From: Moniliella sp. 'wahieum'
Taxonomy: Eukaryota; Basidiomycota; Moniliellomycetes; Moniliellales; Moniliellaceae
Direction: 5' to 3'
Length of the DNA: 64,000 nt
NCBI GenBank assembly: GCA_003971905.1
Contig: RSEE01000007.1
Location: 930,001-994,000 of the forward strand
The position numbers and the translations under genes are program-made. This document shows positions 1 to 12,369 of this stretch, piece after piece; the stretch's first letter is position 1, and every line of letters starts with the position of its first letter. The notes beneath the pieces were generated by a model. The model searched no databases, was not told where the DNA came from, and was given only the letters and a program-made list of their open reading frames with translations.

Positions 1-1585
1 GAGCTAGGCGGGACGAGAGGGTAGCGCGCTCTTGGATGGCCTTCTCGCTGGTGTCCCAGGCGTGCCATTGGCCCTCGAGGTGGTAGAGGTGGATAAGCTT
101 GCTGGAGGTGATAATGAGCCGAGCCAAACATTGGATCATCGCGTTGGCAGGAAGGGATACAGCTTGGGGGGTATTGAAGCTTAGGCTCGATGAAGGTCTC
201 CTGCTAGAGGAAGAGGTGAAGGATCGACGGGTCGGGTGATTGCGAGAGCCAAGATCAAGGGGGAGGGATGTCAAGACAAAGTCGCCTGTCAAGTCCAGCA
301 GATCATCCAATACGTCATCGGATACTGGGAGTACCCCCGAAGCATAGAGAAGAGCGCGGACAGCAGGCAAGAAGCGGTCAAACGACTCCTTCCATCGGTC
401 GCTAATGATGGTACCAGAAATTGAGGGCTGATCCAAATCGGTCACAACACTGATTAGCCCGCGCAGCTGCGCTGCCATTTCCTCATGGGCCTCGCTGAGC
501 TCGACCATAGCCGTGTCTCCCGGATCGATCTGATGCTGAAGCTCAAGAGCTTCAACCAATTCGGATTGCAGGCGCGGAGGCGCATCTCGAAGAGTGAGGG
601 ATGATGTAGCTGCCGAGTTTGCAGTTGACAAGGGCCCTGCAGAAGGTGGCATGTTCTCCGTTTGGCCATCTACCACATGAGCGGGGTTGGTCTGCAGTGC
701 GTTGCCCGGCAGATGCCCGATACGGTTTTCCTCGGGTGGATCGCTGGATCCGCTCAAAGGAACGGAGTCGGGGGCAACGGAAGAATTGGGCCCCAGTACG
801 TCTTGGCTCCGACTCCGACGATGGGCGGAAGCCGAGGGCACACGCGTTTCCTGGACGGGTGGTTAGTAGGCGTCCCAGTGGAATGCATGCAGGGCATAAA
901 GGGGAAGGGGGATATGGCTCACCATAGGGGCGCTGCCGCGGCGGGCGTTGGCGCGCGGATGCTTTGCGGAACGCATAGTGGCCTGGCGGATCGATTTGAG
1001 GCTGAGTCCGTTTCGGAGAGAACGGATGGGATCCACACGCTGGGCAAACGTATGGGACGAAGCCTTATCGGCTGTGCCGACGCTGGCGAATGTCCGACTG
1101 AATGAGCTGCCCGGTGGCGCCCCGGTCACGGTCGATGAGCTGTCAGACTCTTCTGCGGCAGAGGAGCCAGGCTGCTGGCCACAGGGTGCGTTCTCGGAGT
1201 CCGCATTGGGAGGGTCGTCGTCCACCTCCTCGTAATCGCTGGTGGTGCCGAGAGAAGCAGCGTTGGCAGAGGCGGTGGGAGGCAAGGGAGATAGATGGAG
1301 CGAGGGCGAGCGACTGTCGACAGCGTAGATGAGCTCAATCTCGGAAGGGGAGAGAGGCTGGACAAAGTTGCTGGGGAACCAGCCGCGTATGGGCGGCTCG
1401 GTGTTGTCTCCATGGAGCAGGCCGTCCCACCAGCCCGTTTCGAGCTGGCTGAGGACCTCGATTATGGCGCCCTGGGGGAAGGAGAGCGCGTTGGGGTCCG
1501 TCGCATCATAGTCGTAGATGGTGCGCACCACGAGCCGAGACCCAGGGGACGGCGGGTCGGGTGGATCCGGCGCGGCAGGCGGCAT
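1..1585 (-). CDS. SH3-containing Ras guanine-nucleotide exchange factor, N-terminal part (Cdc25/Ste6-like)
   Basis: Probable Ras-GEF that loads GTP on Ras at the plasma membrane. The protein begins with a proline-rich stretch, then an SH3 domain (about residues 15-75) with ALYDY-type box TIYDYDATDP, the GWWDGLL segment and the closing GWFPSNFVQ. A Ser/acidic linker follows. An intron of 72 nt (851-922, donor GTGAGC, branch CTACTAAC, acceptor CAG, phase 0) joins the same frame. Reading then stays open to base 1 through a helical segment with PANAMIQCLARL and IITSSKLIHLYHLEGQW, as in fungal SH3-RasGEF proteins between SH3 and the RasGEF_N/CDC25 domains. The catalytic domain would lie beyond the left edge, so the GEF call is by architecture. 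The ATG at 1585 gives MPPAAPD; the frame stays open upstream to about 1963 through low-complexity Pro/Ser, so an earlier start or a 5' intron is possible. No frame slip was found here. Confidence 0.72.
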
Positions 1586-2816
1586 GTGGCGCGGATGGAG
1601 GAGGGTCGTGCGGGAGCGGCAGCGGAGGAGGAGGGGGAGGGGGGGATACGAAGAAGATGACGATGGAGATGAGGAGGAGGAGGAGGGGGAGGAGGAGGGA
1701 GGAGGAGGAAGGACAACACGGACAACGACAAGCGCAAGGCCCCCGCGAGAACGAGCAGGCGGGGCGACGGGTGATGTTGAGCTCACCTGGGTGGTCCAGC
1801 GAGGCGGCTGGTCGCTGCAGCCCGTCGATCGGATTCTGCAGCGTGCAACGTCTGTGTCAGAGCACGCCGCCCGCACCGCCCCAGTGTGCCCACCGCGCCA
1901 CGCCCCGACGGACAACTTTTGTGTTGCAATTGCAATCCAACTCGGTTCATGCATCATGTTCAACGTTCAGCTTCATCGATCTCATCCTTCGTCGACATCG
2001 CTCATCGACATCCCACTCCTCGCCCGGCCTCCCCCTCGCTCGCCTTGCCGCTCGGCGTTGCTCGCCCCCCCCGTCTGATCACATGCACACTCTACTCCTA
2101 GCTCGCCACGCTGGAGCGCACAGTTGCCGCTGCCGCCAAGATGCTGAAGCAGGAGAGGGCTGGTTGTGCGGGCTTTGTTATTGCGAGCGCCCCATGTTGG
2201 GGGTGCACTGCTTGGCGACCAGGACGGATTCGGTACCGGACTCCCACTGTGCGTGAAGGTGGGCATTTTTCTGACCTGCGATGCGCACGGCCCGAGCAAA
2301 GTCAGCAGTCAGCCGCTCAGCCAATCAGACAGTCGTCCCTATCGTCCCGATCCCTATTCAATTGTTCAAGCCACTAATCACGAAGCGGCGCTTAGCGCGC
2401 TCATTTTCAGCCGCTCAGCGGGCCAGGAGTAAGCACCCAACATGCGGACCGCCCAACGCACCATCGTGCCATTCAAAATTCCCCCTCCGTTGGCGGCAAA
2501 GAGGCCCTTGCTCCACAGCCATCTCACACCTCTCGCTATTCAGTAGCAGCCTCAGTATCCTCAGTATCCTCAGTACCCTCATTGAGCCGTTGAGGGTCCC
2601 GTCGAATGCTTTAAAGCTCAACGTGCTCAAGCTACGAAACGGGGTGTTTTGGGCTCACTATCAGTCCCCCTCCCCGCCCTCCCTGAGCCTCCCAACCGGC
2701 AACCTCCGAAAGACTCAACATGCTCCAAACACCTTGATTATGATCATCGTGGAGGACGAATGAGGAAATGCAAGCCGCTGGGGGTCCCGGGCAGTGGCCA
2801 GGCCACTTGGCCAGGC
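1586..2816. other. Intergenic, promoter side of the SH3/Ras-GEF gene
   Basis: No supported gene. It holds a pyrimidine/purine-biased microsatellite (about 1620-1715, GAG-rich on +), an AACGTT site near an ATCGAT site at 1962-1980, and a short tandem CAGTATCCT motif near 2550-2575. Some of 1586-1963 may be 5' coding sequence of the Ras-GEF. Confidence 0.5.
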
Positions 2817-3660
2817 TCACTTACTTTTTCGGGCGGAAGGTTTTGCTTGTCTCCCCATCCGTAGTTGTTGTAGCTCTGCGGGCCGTCCCTGCATGGGCAT
2901 CAAGAGCATCGCGCGTGCGCGCTTGATGGCCTTGGTCACGCGCCGTTGGTTTTGCTGGAGCAGCCGCGTCTCGCTACGCGGGTAAATTTTGCCCATCCGA
3001 CTCACATAGGGCGCCAAGAGCGAGACGTTCTTGTACGAGTCGTCAAACAGCGACGGTTTCTTCGGGTTCAGCCCCAGCTGGAAAAACGGGTCGTACTTCT
3101 CTGCTACATGACGACGCGGCGCAAACAGCGCAGCCGCTTACGCCGCGATCGCGTCGTTCCTCTCTCCATCAGATCCGCGTGGTGAACTGCCGAGCCAACG
3201 TTAGTACAGCACACCTCAGGCTACAATGCCAGCACACATGGCATGCAAGTAAAAGAGATACGCACCGTACCCCATTCCAGATGGGACTGCAATTGGCGGC
3301 GCACAGTGGCCTTGCGCGAGTGGCCTGCATCGCATTGTCGGTCATGCGCCGCGTCTCAACAAGTTGCTCCGTCCGCCCGCCTGACTCCCATCCGCCTGCT
3401 CTCCATGTCCGTCCGGCTCTCCCCCCTCGCTCGGGGTTGAGGCGACTTGAGGAACGTGCGCGGGCGCGTGTCCATCCGGTTGAGGTGGGACTTTTGGATG
3501 GAGCGAGCCAGCTGCTCGAGTGGACCCGAGGCGGCGCGGTGGGGTTGTTGGGGTCGGACACGCCGCTGAATTGCCGGATGCCACCGACGGCGAAGCGGGC
3601 GGCGGGAGTAGGCGCGGAAGCCAGGCCGCAGCGGCCCAGGGAGCGGATGAGCGAGCGCAT
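2817..3660 (-). CDS. Mitochondrial small-subunit ribosomal protein bS18m
   Basis: Component of the mitochondrial 30S-like subunit, where S18 binds near S6 and 16S-type rRNA. The C-terminal exon is diagnostic: DPFFQLGLNP, then LLAPYVSRMGKIYPRSETR and LLQQNQRRVTKAIKRARAM, matching the bacterial S18 core, ending in a short basic tail. The ATG at 3660 gives a matrix-targeting-like N-terminus (MRSLIRSLGRCGLASAPTP, Arg-rich and free of acids). An intron is placed at 3187 to about 3265, with branch GTACTAAC and acceptor CAG at 3187-3189; the donor is either GTGCGT (3265) or GTACGG (3270). Two frame slips are needed, one in exon 1 near 3495 and one just before DPFF, consistent with the base-loss pattern of the window. 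The region between MTS and core is divergent, as usual for fungal bS18m. Confidence 0.78.
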
Positions 3661-4186
3661 CGTCGGTGGTGCCAGCTGTCAAGAACGCCGGTCCTTGGTT
3701 GGCGCGGACGATGGAGGGAGCGAGGAGAGCTTCTTCGGTTACGTAACAGCAGCCATGGCTGAACATTCCCAGCACTGCCGTGTGACACGCTTGTGACCAG
3801 GCGCCCAGCGGTAAAGAAACTTTCAAATCGGAATGCGGAAGTTGCAACTGAAAACTCGCGGAATCACCGATCACTCGATCACTAGTCACTATGCAGGCGC
3901 CATACACCGAGCATGGCGCTGGTCCAATGCCCCACTATATTCGAGACCATTACAGGCCACCCCGACCACGGCCATCCCAGAAGGGGGCAAATATCAACTG
4001 CATCTAGCCCCCTGCTCCCACCCGGCCCAAGACGCGGACGAGAGCAATCCAAACAGGGGCGGAGGCAAAGGGAACAGGAGTGGAGGAACAAGAAAGGAAA
4101 GGAAAGGGAATCAGGGTAGTGATTGTCGGTAGGGAAAACAGAGCCATAATGCATACGCACCCACGCACCTAAGCGTTGCTGCTCTC
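3661..4186. other. Intergenic, upstream of bS18m and downstream of the tricalbin gene
   Basis: No supported gene on either strand. It serves as bS18m promoter and tricalbin 3' flank. No clear terminator motif was recognised. Confidence 0.5.
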
Positions 4187-7100
4187 TCATGTCTTCTTGA
4201 AAGGATTGTGCATCCGAGACCGGCGTTTGCCACCAAACACGCTGCTGGTATCCGGGGAGAGGGAGCCCGAGTCCGTGGCAAACTCGGGGGGGATGGGCGC
4301 ACCGGGGGCGGAACCAACTCGGGGCTTGCCTCGGCGCCGCGAACGGAAGGCGACGAGTCGGATTCGTTGCCATCGTCGTCCTTGTGGCCTACGCGGCGCA
4401 TGAATCCAAATGCCTTGGATGGCGCCGAGAACGCGGTCTTGCCCACCTGGCCCACCGCCTTGATCCCGGCCTTGCCCACTTGCCCAGGCACAGCCACCGC
4501 GCCGCCTCCGCCGCGCGCGACGCAAGTGGCACCCACGCGGCCCGCCACGACAGAGCGACAGTGACAGTCGGTTGGTTGTCGCCAGCGCCTTCGCCCACCA
4601 GCGGGACAGTGACCGTCAAGGGTTCGCCTGAGACGGAAGAGAGGTCCAACTGAGCCTGGCCCAACGGATCTGGCGTCCCCACTTGATCCCAATCGTTCAT
4701 CGTAATCACCACGGGCTGCGTCGCTCGAGACGCCACCACGACCTCTTCCAGCGTCTCGTTAAAGTCGGGATCAAGCGTCTTCTTCACCACTTTGGACTTG
4801 GCCGTCCGCTCGCCGTCAACCAGGATGCGAGCGTACGGGTCGGACGACTTGCCTCGATCCGCCGCGCGCAAGTGAGCAGCGGAGACGAGGTGGACGGTGA
4901 GGTACCCATGGTTGTCAAACCGCTCCGCCCGATCCAGGCTGAGGGGCAAGGGAACGTACTTGCACATCAGCGTCACACGGTTGCCTCCCTCGCCCGAGCC
5001 ACGCTTGGCTGTAAGCGGGATGGTCACAGGTTTGTCGAACGCCTTGCTGAGCAGCTCCCGAGTCGAGCCCTCGTACTCAGCGTACACATCGTCCGGGTCC
5101 TCGCTGATACCCTTCCGGAAGCGAATAAGAACCGCGAAGGAGCCAGCTCCCGAATCACCCGCTCATGCACATCATCCAGAGTCAGAGTACCAGAAGACTT
5201 GGACGGCTCAGTCTGGTAAGAGGGCCAGGACGACTCGTCAAACCAAATCTCAATTGACGTTTTCTCCCTGTTGACCGACGCAGAAAGGACATTGAAGGCG
5301 AGCATGCCGCTCTTGGACTCTAGCAACTGGGAAAGGGTACGCGTAACGGGTTCAGGTTCGGGCTCCTTCTCCTCCTCAGCCTCGCCCTCACCGCCTGTAG
5401 CCTTTTCACCCGACGTCTTGGGGTCCGTCGCATCCTTGGCTTGAACATCCGCCTTCTTGGCATCCGCGGGAACAGCTTCCTTGACCTCCTCCTTGGATGG
5501 GCGATCGGGCTTCGCCTCCACCTTCTCTCCGCCATGTGCAGCAAGGAAGTTGACGCCTTGCAGGTTGAGCGCAGGGACAAACTCCACATCGTACTCGACA
5601 GTGCCTTTGTATTGATGCTTACCGACCGCGATCATTTCCCGACGCTGCTGCTTGCCCAATGACTTGAACGGATACTCATTCTCCTTCTTGTTCTCCTCGG
5701 CCAGTTCGGACACGGGATAGTCACCATGCCCAAAGGACGGTGCTTGCCATTGTTCTGGAAGTCTTGCAGCTCCAGCACCACAGTGTCCGACAGGCTGTGC
5801 ACCGGGGAGTAAATGATCTCGTTCCAAACCGGGTCAAGGTTGCTTTCCTGCACATTGGTACGGTCGACGATCGCGCCACGGAAGCGAAGCTGTGCATACG
5901 GATCGCTCTTCCCTCCCGAAATGGCCTCAACGTTTTTGATATCCAACGCGCGCTTGGCCCATACCTTGAGAGTACCAATGGGAGGTGTGTAACCCTCCCC
6001 ACCGTTCGCGCCGCCAGTCATAGCCACCGGCTTCCAAAGCGTGGAGAAACGCACTTTTGCCCCCTTGCCCAAATCAAACCATTCCTGCTCTTTTGCCTTT
6101 GCCTGGATCAAATCCTGCAGCCGCTTGGTCACTTGTCCTACGACATTGGTCGAGCCCATTTCTGAAGTAACAACTTGGATGGTCACCCTGCTCGCATCCC
6201 GGTTGGTCGATAAGAATTCCTTGGTGTACGCCCAGTGAGGGGTCGTGGTGCGCTTCTTGGTAGAGGACTCGCCCACTGTCTTGCCATCCATCAGGATCCG
6301 AACCCACGTCGACGGTTCTCCCAGGCCTCGCTTGGACAAGCCCTTGGCCTCGTATACCGAGAGACGGACAATGCCACTGCGCGACTCTGGGATTGCTTCG
6401 GCCTGGCCATCGGGACCCTTGGTAGCCGTAAGCACAGGGAAGTACTTGAGAGAATAGTTGAGAGTACCACGATACCGCCCGCCCATCTGAACCGGAGAAG
6501 AAAGACCCTCCCGCTCGGGCTCGGTGTCGAGTCCATCGAGAGGGTAGGACACAATACCGAGCTTAGTGTCGGGACGGTGGTCATTGAAATCCATGAGATG
6601 AAGAGTAAGGAAACCATTGAGGTTGCGGACCAGAGCATACTGCGTTCCTTCCAGGTGGGGGAGTTTGTCGAGGGGATCGTCTTGGTGCGTCCCTGCAATT
6701 CGCCATCGTCAATGGCCAACGCCACGTACGGATCGGGCTTTCCGCCGCCAAATTTAGCACCCTTAATGTCCGTTGCGTTAGCAATGGTGACCTGCACCAC
6801 GCCGGTAGCCGAGTCCAAAGGTTGCCCCGCCAAGAGCTCTTCCACATTGAGGGAGAAGACATTAGGGGCATACACCATGGGTCCAAGAATATTGTTGACT
6901 TGATCCTTAATAAAGTTAGTGAGACCAGGGAGGTTGTTGACGTCCCAGCCAAAAGTATGGCCACCAACGGGTTTCAATACATAATCATAGTAAGGTGGTT
7001 CCAACATCGTCACATCGACAATTTGCACGTGCGGGAAATTGGTCACCAGCTTCAGACGCAGGCGCAGGTAGCCATTGAACGTAAAGTCTTCTACATCGAT

Positions 7101-8302
7101 CGGAAGCGTAACCAGCGCAGGGCCTTTGCCAAGTTTGACAGAGATACGAATGCGGGGGTTGACAATGTTGGCCGACTGCCGCGCGGTAAGGTCAATGTTG
7201 TCGTGAGGCGTGAAGCTAAACCTCCAATCCATCAGGACCACATCATCAGGAGTGTCGGGGAACGTGCGGACATGATTGACACGGGGCGGCTTCGAGCCAA
7301 GGGTAAACGTAGACCTTGGGATTTCAAGTCAGTTTTTTTGGACAGGCAGCGTCAAAAGAGAAACTATGCTTACAGGCGAACCGAATCGATAAACTTGGGC
7401 AGGTATTGCGGGATTTGCTGCTCGGCTTGGGAGACAACCATACCGCAGATAATGGGTTCAAAAATAGGCCAAAAGCGGGCCAGGAAGAAGTTGGCCCATT
7501 CCATCGTCTCGAACTGATCTTCCATCTTTTTGGACTGGAGCTCGCGTGTGATTTGGTCGCGGGCACGCTGACGAGCGCGGCGCATACCGGCGTTCCAGTA
7601 TACAGCTGAAGCCGCGCCCACAGTCAGTGCACCGCCTAGACCGAGGCCCAAGCGGGTGGCGAGCCAAGTGAGCAGAATAGTGGCCAATGCGGCGGCAGCT
7701 TGAAACCACCAGAAGCCAAGGAACTTGTCCGGAACGGCGGCGGTAACAAGGGTGGACTCCCACGACATTTGCTTGACCTCATCGCTTTCAACTTCCGCCA
7801 AGGTACGCGTTTCAGGGCCATCGCGAGGAGCTCCGAGGTATTCGGCAAATTCGTGAAGAGACTTGCGCTTGTCGGATCTGCCAGGGGACGCACCATCCTT
7901 AGCCTCAGGGGTAGGGGCACCCTTTGCGCTGGGCGGAGGGGCGGGCGCGGCAGTCCGTTCAAAGTCCAGGGGCGGGTCGAGGTAGCGAGTGTTGAATGCG
8001 CGCGCACCCGTCCATCCAATGATTGCGTCGGGGCGCACCCCGCCAACGGCTGTGGTGGTCTGCGTCGCATCGCCCGAGCCGTCCTGGCCTTCCTGCTTGC
8101 TGATGCGTTGGATGTCGGCGAGGGAGATGGTGGGGCGAGCGAGACGGGCAGCTGGGCCAAGGTCCGAGGGCAGGCCGGCGCCGTCGGCAAGCTTGGGCGC
8201 CTTCTTCAGCGCACCTCCCTGGGCAGCAGCGGCGGCGACGGCGGCATCGGCCTGAGCCTCGGGCGAGTCCGAGTGGGTGGGGGCGTCGTGGGGATCAGCC
8301 AT
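4187..8302 (-). CDS. Tricalbin-like ER-plasma membrane tether (SMP plus multiple C2 domains)
   Basis: Tricalbins anchor in the ER and reach the plasma membrane with C2 domains, moving lipids through the SMP domain. The ATG at 8302 starts MADPHDAP. A disordered N-terminus comes first, then a hairpin membrane segment (about residues 190-235, Leu/Ala/Gly-rich, after DKFLGFWWFQ), then the SMP domain beginning WANFFLARFWPIFEPII. Exon 1 ends at 7374; the intron is 59 nt (7315-7373, GTAAGC...AAG). SMP continues through NHVRTFPDTPDDVVLMDW and GWDVNNLPGLTNFI. At least four C2 blocks follow, each with a GGGKPDPYV-, GLGEPSTWV-, GGKSDPYA- or GKSSDPYARI-type loop. The end is MHNPFKKT. Length is about 1,350 residues, normal for tricalbins. 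At least five one-base slips interrupt it, three clearly one base short in A, C or G runs (near 6645, 5720 and 5140). The companion SMP/C2 gene at 14705 is a different subfamily. Confidence 0.9.
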
Positions 8303-9475
8303 GCTGGCACAGACAACGCAGGAGGCGGTGGTGGAGAGAGCGAAGAAGACGAAGGGCAAGGGCTGCCGAGGCAGCAAGTGAGGTCGTGACAATGCCGCCC
8401 AGCCCATGCGCCGCACCACACCGCACAGCCCAGCACAGCACCACCACACATGCGGCCTGCAAGCGAGCGGTGCAGCGTCGGCAGTTCCTACTGGCAGCAG
8501 CCTGCCGCCGTGCATCCACACCGCCCCCATGCCCCTGCACCTGCCGAGCCTGCGCCCGCCGCCGACGTCACCTATCATGCGTTCCGCGTGCGCGTGAACG
8601 CGCAATGTTGAACGTTGGCCGCAGTACGCCACGGCCGTGCACAATGTTCCCTCACGCGTCACGCGCACGGGGCACCGCCCAGTGTCGCTCTGCGCAGCAC
8701 AGCAGCAGTGTCCCGCAGCGGCGTGCCGGCGATCTCATGCACATGCCCAGGGAGCAGTGGTCGGATGGCTGAGCAGCCCCATGCGCCTGCAGAGCTGCAG
8801 CGCCGCGGCCGGCTGCAACGTGCCTGTGTTTGTAGCGCGCAGCGTACCTGTGTTTGCGGCGCCCCGCTCCAGACGCGGCTACCACCGTGTTGGCCGCACC
8901 ACAGCGCATCACCCGTCACGTGACATCCTGTGGCAGTGGTGGTGGCGCTGCTGGCAACAGCACGCGGTGCGGGACGGTGCTGTGCTGCGCTGCGCTGCGG
9001 TAGACAGACGAAGCAGAGCCGGCAGCCTGCAGAGCGATATCGATGCTCCATTCTCAACGTCTCGATATTCAATGCGCTCAATCTACGATGCAGCAGTCCA
9101 GAGCAGCCCGCGCCGAGCAGCGCAGCCGATCGTTGTTCGGCAGCCCAACCAGGCACGCCGGAGCAGCACGCAGCCACGCAGCATCCAGCCCAACGTGTGC
9201 ATACCAGCGCATGGCCCCAACGTACCATTGACCTACCCACCGGCATCGCGAGCGACCTCGCCGGCCTCACCGGTCACCGGCCTTACTGTAGTCAGTACTC
9301 AGTGCAGCTCAGTGCCAGTCATTGATCCGCTCATCCATCATCCACCATCCGGCCCTCCCCGCGGGATTGGCTACTTCTACGCTCCATCTGCCCAGGCCCT
9401 ACTACGTACCAGGCTCCCTGCTCCGCCCTGCCCCCCTTTCTCGCTCCGGCTTCTCTACGCTCCCCCAAATCCATC

Positions 9476-9495
9476 ATCGATCATCGATCATCGAC
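9476..9495. repeat. Heptad palindrome array, ATCGAT + C
   Basis: ATCGAT at 9476-9481 and 9483-9488 with single C spacers, then a one-mismatch third unit at 9490-9495. Confidence 0.85.
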
Positions 9496-9845
9496 GATCA
9501 AGCGGATCCAGTCGATCAAGAAAGAGCGGGGTCCAACGTTCAACGGAAGCGGCCTGCTTGCCATTTTTTGCCTAGTTCTTCTGTTGGTCTAGAGCGCGCC
9601 AGCGCTTTGTGCTTTTCTGCATTCCGCCCTGCTGCCTGTGCCTCTGAGGGGGGGATTTCGGTACGTGTCTGCGGACCTATTACACACGAACACCGTCAAA
9701 ACACGTGGGCTTGACCGGTTCTCGCGTTGCTAGTTGCTAATTCCTCTCGCCGTCTATTCCGCTCTCGCGGGCGGCAAGGCGGAATTGGGGGTGGCGAGTT
9801 GGGTTGGCGTCGCGCTGGGCGGGACGCGTTGAAGCGCGAAGCTCG

Positions 9846-9868
9846 AAGCTTGAAGCTTTTTGAAGCTT
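9846..9868. repeat. Heptad palindrome array, AAGCTT + G
   Basis: AAGCTT at 9846-9851 and 9853-9858 in 7-bp register, with a third AAGCTT at 9863-9868 after a T-rich interruption. It lies about 55 bp upstream of the DFR1 start. Confidence 0.85.
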
Positions 9869-9923
9869 GCCTGCGGACGACAGCACCCACCCTACCACGC
9901 TCTGGGTCCCTGCTCTCTTGGTC

Positions 9924-10677
9924 ATGGGACGCATCTCGTTGACCTTGGTCGTGGCCTGCAGTCCCTCCAACGGGATTGGCAAGGACGGCGGCCTGCCCTG
10001 GCGTCTGAAGCGCGAGATGGCCTACTTTCGCCACGTCACTTCGCGTTCGCCTGCTGCATCCGCCAGCCCCAACGCCGTGCTCATGGGCCGCAACACCTGG
10101 CTCTCCGTCCCCCCAAATTCCGGCCGCTGGCAGGACGGGTCAACGTGGTCTTGTCGCAACGGAGCGATGCGGCGACGCTGGGTGTACGTACTTTTTCCCC
10201 CGCCGGCAACCCAACGCAAAAGCAAACGCAGAACAAAAACTGGATGGATCGTAGCTAACCCCTTGTCCGCTCCCCAGCGGGCGACGACGCGTACCATTGC
10301 CGCACGTTGGAGGAGGCGTCGCGTCTGTTGCAAGCCAAGAACATTGGCCGCGCCTTCCTCATCGGCGGCGCAGAACTCTACTCTTCCTTTCTCAAGACGC
10401 CCGAGCAGGGGGGTTTGTGCTGGACCGCCTGCTGATCACTCGCTTGGCGTCCGAGTTTGAGTGCGACACCTTTTTGCCGCCCAATTTGCCCGGCTCCACG
10501 CTTCCCGAGCAGGTCGCGGGCGGGCGGGAGTGGCGACGGGCCACCCCAGCTGAGCTGCTCGACTGGGTGCCGGCGGGCACTGACTTGTCCTCAGGACTCC
10601 GGGCCATACTCCAGTCGGGTCCCGAGGGGCTACAGGAGGAGGATGGGGTGCGGTATGAGATGCAGATGTGGGTGTAG
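9924..10677 (+). CDS. DFR1: Dihydrofolate reductase
   Basis: Reduces dihydrofolate to tetrahydrofolate with NADPH for thymidylate and purine synthesis. The ATG at 9924 gives MGRISLTLVVACSPSNGIG followed by KDGGLPWRLKREMAYF, the substrate-pocket region with the LPW motif. LMGRNTWLSVPP and KFRPLAGRVNVVLSQ form the NADPH-binding segment, and FLIGGAELYSSFL holds the conserved GG turn. The intron is 96 nt (10182-10277; donor GTGTAC, branch GCTAACC, acceptor CAG), placed between the TLG-type turn and the AGDDAYHC helix. The protein is about 219 residues, usual for fungal DHFR. Two slips are needed: one base missing in the C run before KFRPL (near 10118) and one in the G run before FVLDRLLITR (near 10412). 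Nearest neighbour ERG4 is convergent, only about 100 bp away. Confidence 0.93.
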
Positions 10678-10780
10678 AGCATGGATTTGGGATTGTATGA
10701 CATGGCATGGCATAAATGGGATGAAATGCCAAGTTCCGCAACGGGTTGAGCCGCCGGGACAAGGATGGGAGAGACGAGCG

Positions 10781-12369
10781 TCAAAAGACAAAAGGAATGA
10801 AACGGTAGGGCACAATTTCGCAGTACTTGTCCCAGTCCTTGCCGTACTTGCGTGCGCAGCGATCAAAGTCGCGTCCGCAGCGGTGCGTAAGGACGGTGAG
10901 GAAGAACGCAGCGTAAAAGTACGGGATGAAGGAGCCCGTGCCGGCACACGCGCCCCAGGTGAAAGACTGGATCCAGTCGGCGGTGTAGTTGGGCTTGCGA
11001 AGGTAGGCCCACCAGCCGTCGATCAGCAGCGCGTTTCCGTGTTCGGTTTGCAAGTACACAGGGTCGCGCAGCGTCGACCAGGGCCACTGGGGGAAGGAGA
11101 AGCGGGTCTCGATACTGCCCTTTTGAAGTAGGATGCGGAAGCGCGACTTTTGGGCCATGGACGAGTCAAATACCCAATGCACAAACAGGAGCGTGCCAAA
11201 CAGCGCCACGTACCCCAAGGTAGAGAAGCGGTAGGTGCTGGGATCGTGCTGCGACATGTACACGATCGAGTAGCAGTAGGTGAAAGGCACACCGGCCAAG
11301 TTCCAGTACGAGACGAGGAAACCGGCCTTCTCGTAGAACATGTCCCAGGTTTGGGGGATCAGCTCTTCGCCCTTGCAGCAGGCATTGAGGTACAGGCCAG
11401 TGGCAAGGATCATGAAAGCCATGTTGGGCGACACGTAGCCGTACTCATCGTATTGCCGCGCAGCACCAGCCAAGGAAATCTCAAAGAGCAGGACCCAGGG
11501 AATGCGCACCTCGGCCCACATCTTGAGGTCTACCACGCCAAAGCGAGGGTTGAGCGAGGCACCCATAAAGTAGTCGTAGAAAAAGTTGCCACTCATCCGG
11601 TGCGTCGTGCCGTGCACGACGGCCGACACGTAGAGGATCAAAGGATAGAGGAAGCCAGAGATGATGGCCACCGTCATGTACTCACCAAAGTGATACATGA
11701 TCGTTTGCAGTTGGTACACTCCGCTAAAGTGCAACGCGGCGGTGACAACCAGCGTAGCATACAGAGAAGAAAGCGCATTGCACTTGTACCACAACGTCTT
11801 GTATCCAAGAGACGGCACAGGCAGACCCTCTTGCCAGTAACCAGGCATCACAACCGCAAGGAAGAGCTGGAACACGATCAGGCCGCCGTACCCGCGAATC
11901 GCACGCCAGGTCGGAAACGCCTCGGTGTAAATATGGTTCCCCATGCGCTGGAGAAATGGGTAGACGTCACTCAAGCTCGAAGGGTACACCAACTTGCCAT
12001 CGTAGAACCAGAGGCAGATCCAGAGGTAGTACATGAGGGTAGGGAAAAAGACCATCATGAACGCTGTGCCGACAGGACCACCAAACTCATATCTGGGGAC
12101 AATGTGTCAGAGCTGAAAGGAACAGGATAACATACATACTCATGGTGCTGGTCGAGCAGCTTGTCCTTCTCGCGGCCCTGCTCGGAGATGACGATGCCCG
12201 GCTGATGGTGAACCATCTCGTTGCGCGCCTTGATGTTGCCCCACACAATCTGAGGATCGCGTGGGTCAGGGTGGCGCCAGCGGTGGTTGTAGGGGCCCTT
12301 GGTCTTGGGAACCTCGGCCGGGTTGACCTTGGAGGCCGGCTTGCGTTCCCGCATGCCCTCAGACGACAT
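10781..12369 (-). CDS. ERG4: C-24(28) sterol reductase, last step of ergosterol synthesis
   Basis: Reduces the C-24(28) double bond to give ergosterol in the ER membrane, using NADPH. Exon 1 is 12140-12369 (MSSEGMRERKPASK), followed by a very short 47-nt intron (12093-12139, GTATGT...CAG) and exon 2 at 10781-12092. Lengths add up to exactly 514 codons, so no frame slip. EFGGPVGTAFMM opens the first membrane span. Several more spans follow, then the family signature GTGSFIPYFYAAF, LTHRCGRDFDRCARKYG and the C-terminal YCEIVPYRFIPFVF, which form the NADPH/sterol reductase signature of the ERG4/ERG24 family. The acidic loop GEELIPQTWDMFYEK fits ERG4 rather than ERG24 or the lamin-B receptor. The start is fixed by a good ATG context and the family N-terminus. 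It is one of the two largest fully intact frames in the window. Confidence 0.95.

Larger units (their letters stand above)
8303..9923. other. Divergent intergenic region between the tricalbin gene and DFR1
   Basis: No supported gene. It carries promoters for both flanking genes. It is rich in heptad palindromes: an ACGCGTC unit near 8655, ACCGGTC near 9269, ATCGAT units from 9476 and AAGCTT units from 9846. Open frames here are GC-driven and unlike known proteins. Confidence 0.55.

Noticed and set aside
4187-7314. Introns as an explanation for the frame changes in the tricalbin gene
   Set aside because: The adjoining frames overlap with no room for GT-AG introns, and each joint falls at a homopolymer where one base restores the family sequence.
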